The translations under genes and the position numbers were made by a program. A DNA stretch of 7,632 nt from Roseiarcus sp. (GTDB taxonomy: Bacteria > Pseudomonadota > Alphaproteobacteria > Rhizobiales > Beijerinckiaceae), in assembly GCA_030153205.1 (NCBI GenBank), contig JASLHV010000094.1:1-7632 (forward strand), given 5' to 3'. The notes under the pieces are model-generated. The model was given only the letters and a program-made list of their open reading frames with translations. It did not search any database and was not told the DNA's origin. Each line of letters begins with the position of its first letter. Position 1 is the stretch's first letter. Shown here one piece after another: positions 5,445 through 7,632 of this stretch.

Positions 5445-7195
5445 AAGATTTCGCCGCCCTGTACCATCGGATCGACGCAGCGACCTCGACCAAGCGCAAG
5501 AGCGAAGCGCTGCAGGATTATCTGCGCGCCGCGATCGCCGATCCTTCGCGCCATGCCAGCGCGGCCTGGGCGGTCTATTTTCTCGCTGGCGGCAAGCCGC
5601 GTCAGATGGCGCCAACCAAACTTCTCTGGCGGCTAGCGAAGGAGGAAACCGCCCTGCCCGACTGGCTGCTGGACGAGAGCTACCAGAATGTCGGCGACCT
5701 CGCCGAAACTCTGGCGCTGCTTCTGCCGGCGCCTCAGGCGAATGAAGACCTGCCGCTCGATGCGTGGATGAACGGCCGCCTCCTGGCGCTGCGTGGAATG
5801 GACGATGCGGACAAGTTCGAAAGCCTCAGCGAATGGACGCGCAAGCTGCCGTCTTCCGAGCGCCTACCGTTCTTCAAGCTGATCACCGGCGCCTGGCGCG
5901 TCGGCGTCTCGCAGCGCCAAGTCGTCCAGGCGCTCGCCGAGGTCAGCGGCGTCCCCGCCAAGACAATGGCGCAGCGCATGATGGGCTATACGCAATCGGG
6001 ACGACTGCTCCTTGCGGACGATTTCGAGGGGCTGATCGCGGCCGAGAGCGACGAGAGACCGCAAGGCGCGGCGAGCGGCCAGCCGTACCCTTTCTTTCTC
6101 GCCCATCCCTTTCAAGCGCCCCTTGAAGAGATGGCGGGGGCGCTGGGGCCGGTCGCGAATTGGCTGATCGAATGGAAGTTCGACGGCATTCGCGCGCAAT
6201 ATATCCACCGCGCCGGGCAGTGGTGGCTGTGGTCGCGCGGCGAGGATCTGATCAGCGCGAGCTATCCGGACCTCGCGACTCTGTCGAACTTCGTCCCGAG
6301 CGGCGCGGTGCTCGACGGCGAGCTGGTCGTGGTCGCGACCGACCCGGCCGAAGGCGCGCGCGAGCGAGCCGTCGACGCAGTCGACGACATCAGGCCATTC
6401 GCCTCGCTGCAGCAGCGGCTCGGACGCAAAGTACTTACGGCGAAGATCCTGAAAGAACTGCCGGTCGCGCTCATTGCCTACGATCTTCTCGAATTGGACG
6501 GGCTCGACATCCGCCATCGGCCGCAGCGCGAGCGGCGGGCGCTGTTGGAGAAGGTCGTCGCCGACGCCTCTCGCGATGCGACCGACAAAGGCCAGGACAT
6601 TCCGCTCCGCTTGAGCCCGGTCCTCCGCGGCCCGGACTGGCCGGGCCTTGCCGCCTTGCGCGAGCAGGCGCGTACGATCGGCGCGGAAGGGATGATGCTC
6701 AAAGGCCAAAGCAGCGAATATGGCGTCGGCCGCCGCAAGAGCGGCCCCGGCGCCGACGATCTGTGGTGGAAATGGAAACTCAATCCGATGAGCGTCGACG
6801 CCGTGCTCGTCTATGCGCAACGCGGCCATGGCCGGCGCTCAGGCGTGTACAGCGATTATACTTTCGCCGTCTGGAGCGCGCCGCCCGAGGACAAGGCGCG
6901 TGTTCTGGTGCCTTTCGCCAAGGCCTATTCCGGCCTCACCGACGAGGAGATGCGTCAGGTCGACGCCACCATTCGCCAGACGACAATCGAAAACTTCGGG
7001 CCGGTACGAAGCGTTAAGCCCACCATGGTTTTCGAACTGGGCTTCGAAGGCATCGCGCTGAGCAAACGTCACAAAAGCGGCGTCGCAACGCGCTTTCCGC
7101 GCATGCTGCGCTGGCGACAGGACAAGCCGGTGGAAGAGGCGGATACGCTGGAGACGCTGAAAGCGTTGTTGCCAGCGGCCGCCAAAAGCGGTTGA
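5441..7195 (+). CDS. ATP-dependent DNA ligase, 'cisplatin damage response' type
   Basis: The 584-residue protein carries an N-terminal ligase domain (about 1-200) before the nucleotidyltransferase core. Motif I is EWKFDGIR (244-251), with K246 as the lysine expected to carry AMP. The downstream motifs are WSRGED (264-269), LDGELVV (291-297), YDLLELDG (347-354), EGMMLKG (416-422) and WWKWKL (442-447). The C-terminal OB-fold ends with RFPRMLRWRQDKP (551-563), matching motif VI. All catalytic motifs are intact. It seals nicks in duplex DNA using ATP. It is separate from the NAD-dependent replicative LigA and acts in repair; family TIGR04120 is linked to cisplatin damage response. A stretch after motif III (about 300-318, rich in D, E, A and R) looks like a small insertion, which may explain a length slightly above what I recall for the family. 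It overlaps the exonuclease by 4 bases, so the two are one operon. The usual helicase partner does not follow. Confidence 0.97.
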   Translation: MKDFAALYHRIDAATSTKRKSEALQDYLRAAIADPSRHASAAWAVYFLAGGKPRQMAPTKLLWRLAKEETALPDWLLDESYQNVGDLAETLALLLPAPQANEDLPLDAWMNGRLLALRGMDDADKFESLSEWTRKLPSSERLPFFKLITGAWRVGVSQRQVVQALAEVSGVPAKTMAQRMMGYTQSGRLLLADDFEGLIAAESDERPQGAASGQPYPFFLAHPFQAPLEEMAGALGPVANWLIEWKFDGIRAQYIHRAGQWWLWSRGEDLISASYPDLATLSNFVPSGAVLDGELVVVATDPAEGARERAVDAVDDIRPFASLQQRLGRKVLTAKILKELPVALIAYDLLELDGLDIRHRPQRERRALLEKVVADASRDATDKGQDIPLRLSPVLRGPDWPGLAALREQARTIGAEGMMLKGQSSEYGVGRRKSGPGADDLWWKWKLNPMSVDAVLVYAQRGHGRRSGVYSDYTFAVWSAPPEDKARVLVPFAKAYSGLTDEEMRQVDATIRQTTIENFGPVRSVKPTMVFELGFEGIALSKRHKSGVATRFPRMLRWRQDKPVEEADTLETLKALLPAAAKSG

Positions 7196-7233
7196 CGAAC
7201 GACTGTTTCGGCGACCGCGCAAGCGAGCATACT

Positions 7234-7557
7234 TCACTTCATCTTCCGCCAGACGATGCCGCCATCCCACACGATGGTTCTTCCATCGCTTTGCGGCCTG
7301 CCGATCTTGTTGAAACAGGCGATGGAGCCGTCGCGCTGCAGCTTGCCGCGGAAGAGCCCGCCCAATTCGTTCGTGCAAATCGCGACCTCGCCGTCGATGG
7401 CGAGGGTCGGCGCCGCATCGGTGACGCGGCAACCGTAAGTGCATTCGTATTCGCCGGACATCGTTGCACTCTGGGCCATGGCCAAAGAGACCTCGGCGAT
7501 CGTCAGGACGAGAGCGATATACGAGACGCACATGCCTTTGGCCCCGCCCTGCTTCAC
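7234..7557 (-). CDS. Small exported cysteine-containing protein, function unknown
   Basis: The 107-residue frame begins at GTG 7557, overlapping the preceding gene's stop as GTGA. Lysines at 2 and 7 precede a hydrophobic core (VSYIALVLTIAEVSLA, 11-26) and a likely signal peptidase site after AMA (26-28). An internal ATG at 7533 would give 99 residues, but a signal peptide without its positive n-region, so I prefer the GTG. The mature part has four cysteines (39, 43, 61, 81), enough for two disulfides in the periplasm. The stretches GEYECTYGC (35-43), GLFRGKL (67-73) and DGRTIVWDGGIVWR (91-104) look like a compact beta-rich domain. I recall similar short secreted proteins in alphaproteobacteria but assign no function. 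It converges on the ligase with 38 bases between the stops. Confidence 0.72.
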   Translation of the reverse strand: MKQGGAKGMCVSYIALVLTIAEVSLAMAQSATMSGEYECTYGCRVTDAAPTLAIDGEVAICTNELGGLFRGKLQRDGSIACFNKIGRPQSDGRTIVWDGGIVWRKMK

Positions 7558-7632
7558 CTCCGCTCGACAATCTCCGCTTTGCGCGCGCCGATCGCCGCCT
7601 TGAGGAGGTTCATGCGTTCGGCGACGACTTCG
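7554..7632 (-). CDS. C-terminal end of an unidentified leftward gene (partial)
   Basis: On the minus strand, from the right window edge, 25 complete codons read EVVAERMNLLKAAIGARKAE, then IVERR and a TGA stop (7556-7554). The stop overlaps the GTG of the small exported protein by four bases, the classic sign of a translationally coupled operon. The tail is helical and charged with no recognisable domain. Identity cannot be told from this fragment, and chance openness over so short a stretch is possible. Confidence 0.45.
   Translation of the reverse strand, partial: EVVAERMNLLKAAIGARKAEIVERR

Noticed and set aside
5864..6829. 321-codon minus-strand frame opposite the ligase
   Set aside because: It mirrors the ligase coding sequence, has no recognisable motif, and the sense protein is intact.
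7179..7191. Hairpin CCGC-CAAAA-GCGG at the end of the ligase gene as a terminator
   Set aside because: The stem is only 4 bp, it lies inside the coding sequence, and no T-run follows.
6839..7570. 243-codon minus-strand frame spanning the ligase end and the small exported gene
   Set aside because: It runs in a different frame from the signal-peptide protein and across the convergent junction; composition is R-rich shadow-like.

Overview
The window is GC-rich DNA with the gene families and GC-ending codon use of an alphaproteobacterium, probably of the order Hyphomicrobiales (Rhizobiales). This rests on the ligase-associated exonuclease/ATP-dependent ligase pair, the PRC-barrel protein and general codon habit. 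No rRNA or marker gene is present to fix the taxon. I see no tRNA, rRNA, CRISPR array, transposase, integrase or phage gene.

Left part (1-2272): a type I (ABC-exporter fold) transporter gene runs leftward off the window edge, so only its membrane domain is present. It is divergent from a family 4 glycosyltransferase with a TTG start. The 240-base gap between them is AT-richer than its flanks and dense in short repeats and palindromes. A 20-bp tandem duplication covers the translation start of the ABC gene.

Middle part (2277-4160): two leftward genes. A signal- or anchor-bearing PRC-barrel protein is followed, after a 72-base gap holding a perfect 9-bp hairpin, by a 12-helix MFS transporter. 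The MFS gene converges on the glycosyltransferase with only 4 bases between their stop codons.

Right part (4404-7195): a rightward two-gene operon. A metallo-beta-lactamase-fold DNA exonuclease and a 584-residue ATP-dependent DNA ligase overlap by ATGA. They belong to the 'ligase-associated DNA damage response' module, which commonly also includes an Lhr-type DEXH helicase and a PdeM-type metallophosphoesterase. Those two partners are not downstream here: the ligase meets a convergent gene after 38 bases. That gene encodes a small exported cysteine-containing protein of unknown function. Its GTG start overlaps the stop of another leftward gene, of which only the last 25 codons are visible.

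How the genes work together: the exonuclease and ligase probably act in sequence in DNA repair, trimming ends and then sealing nicks. The ABC exporter and glycosyltransferase may share a cell-envelope role and a control region, but this rests on divergent position only. I found no convincing wholly new system. The best leads are the repeat-rich divergent control region, the duplicated start site with a mini-ORF, and the helicase-less repair pair.
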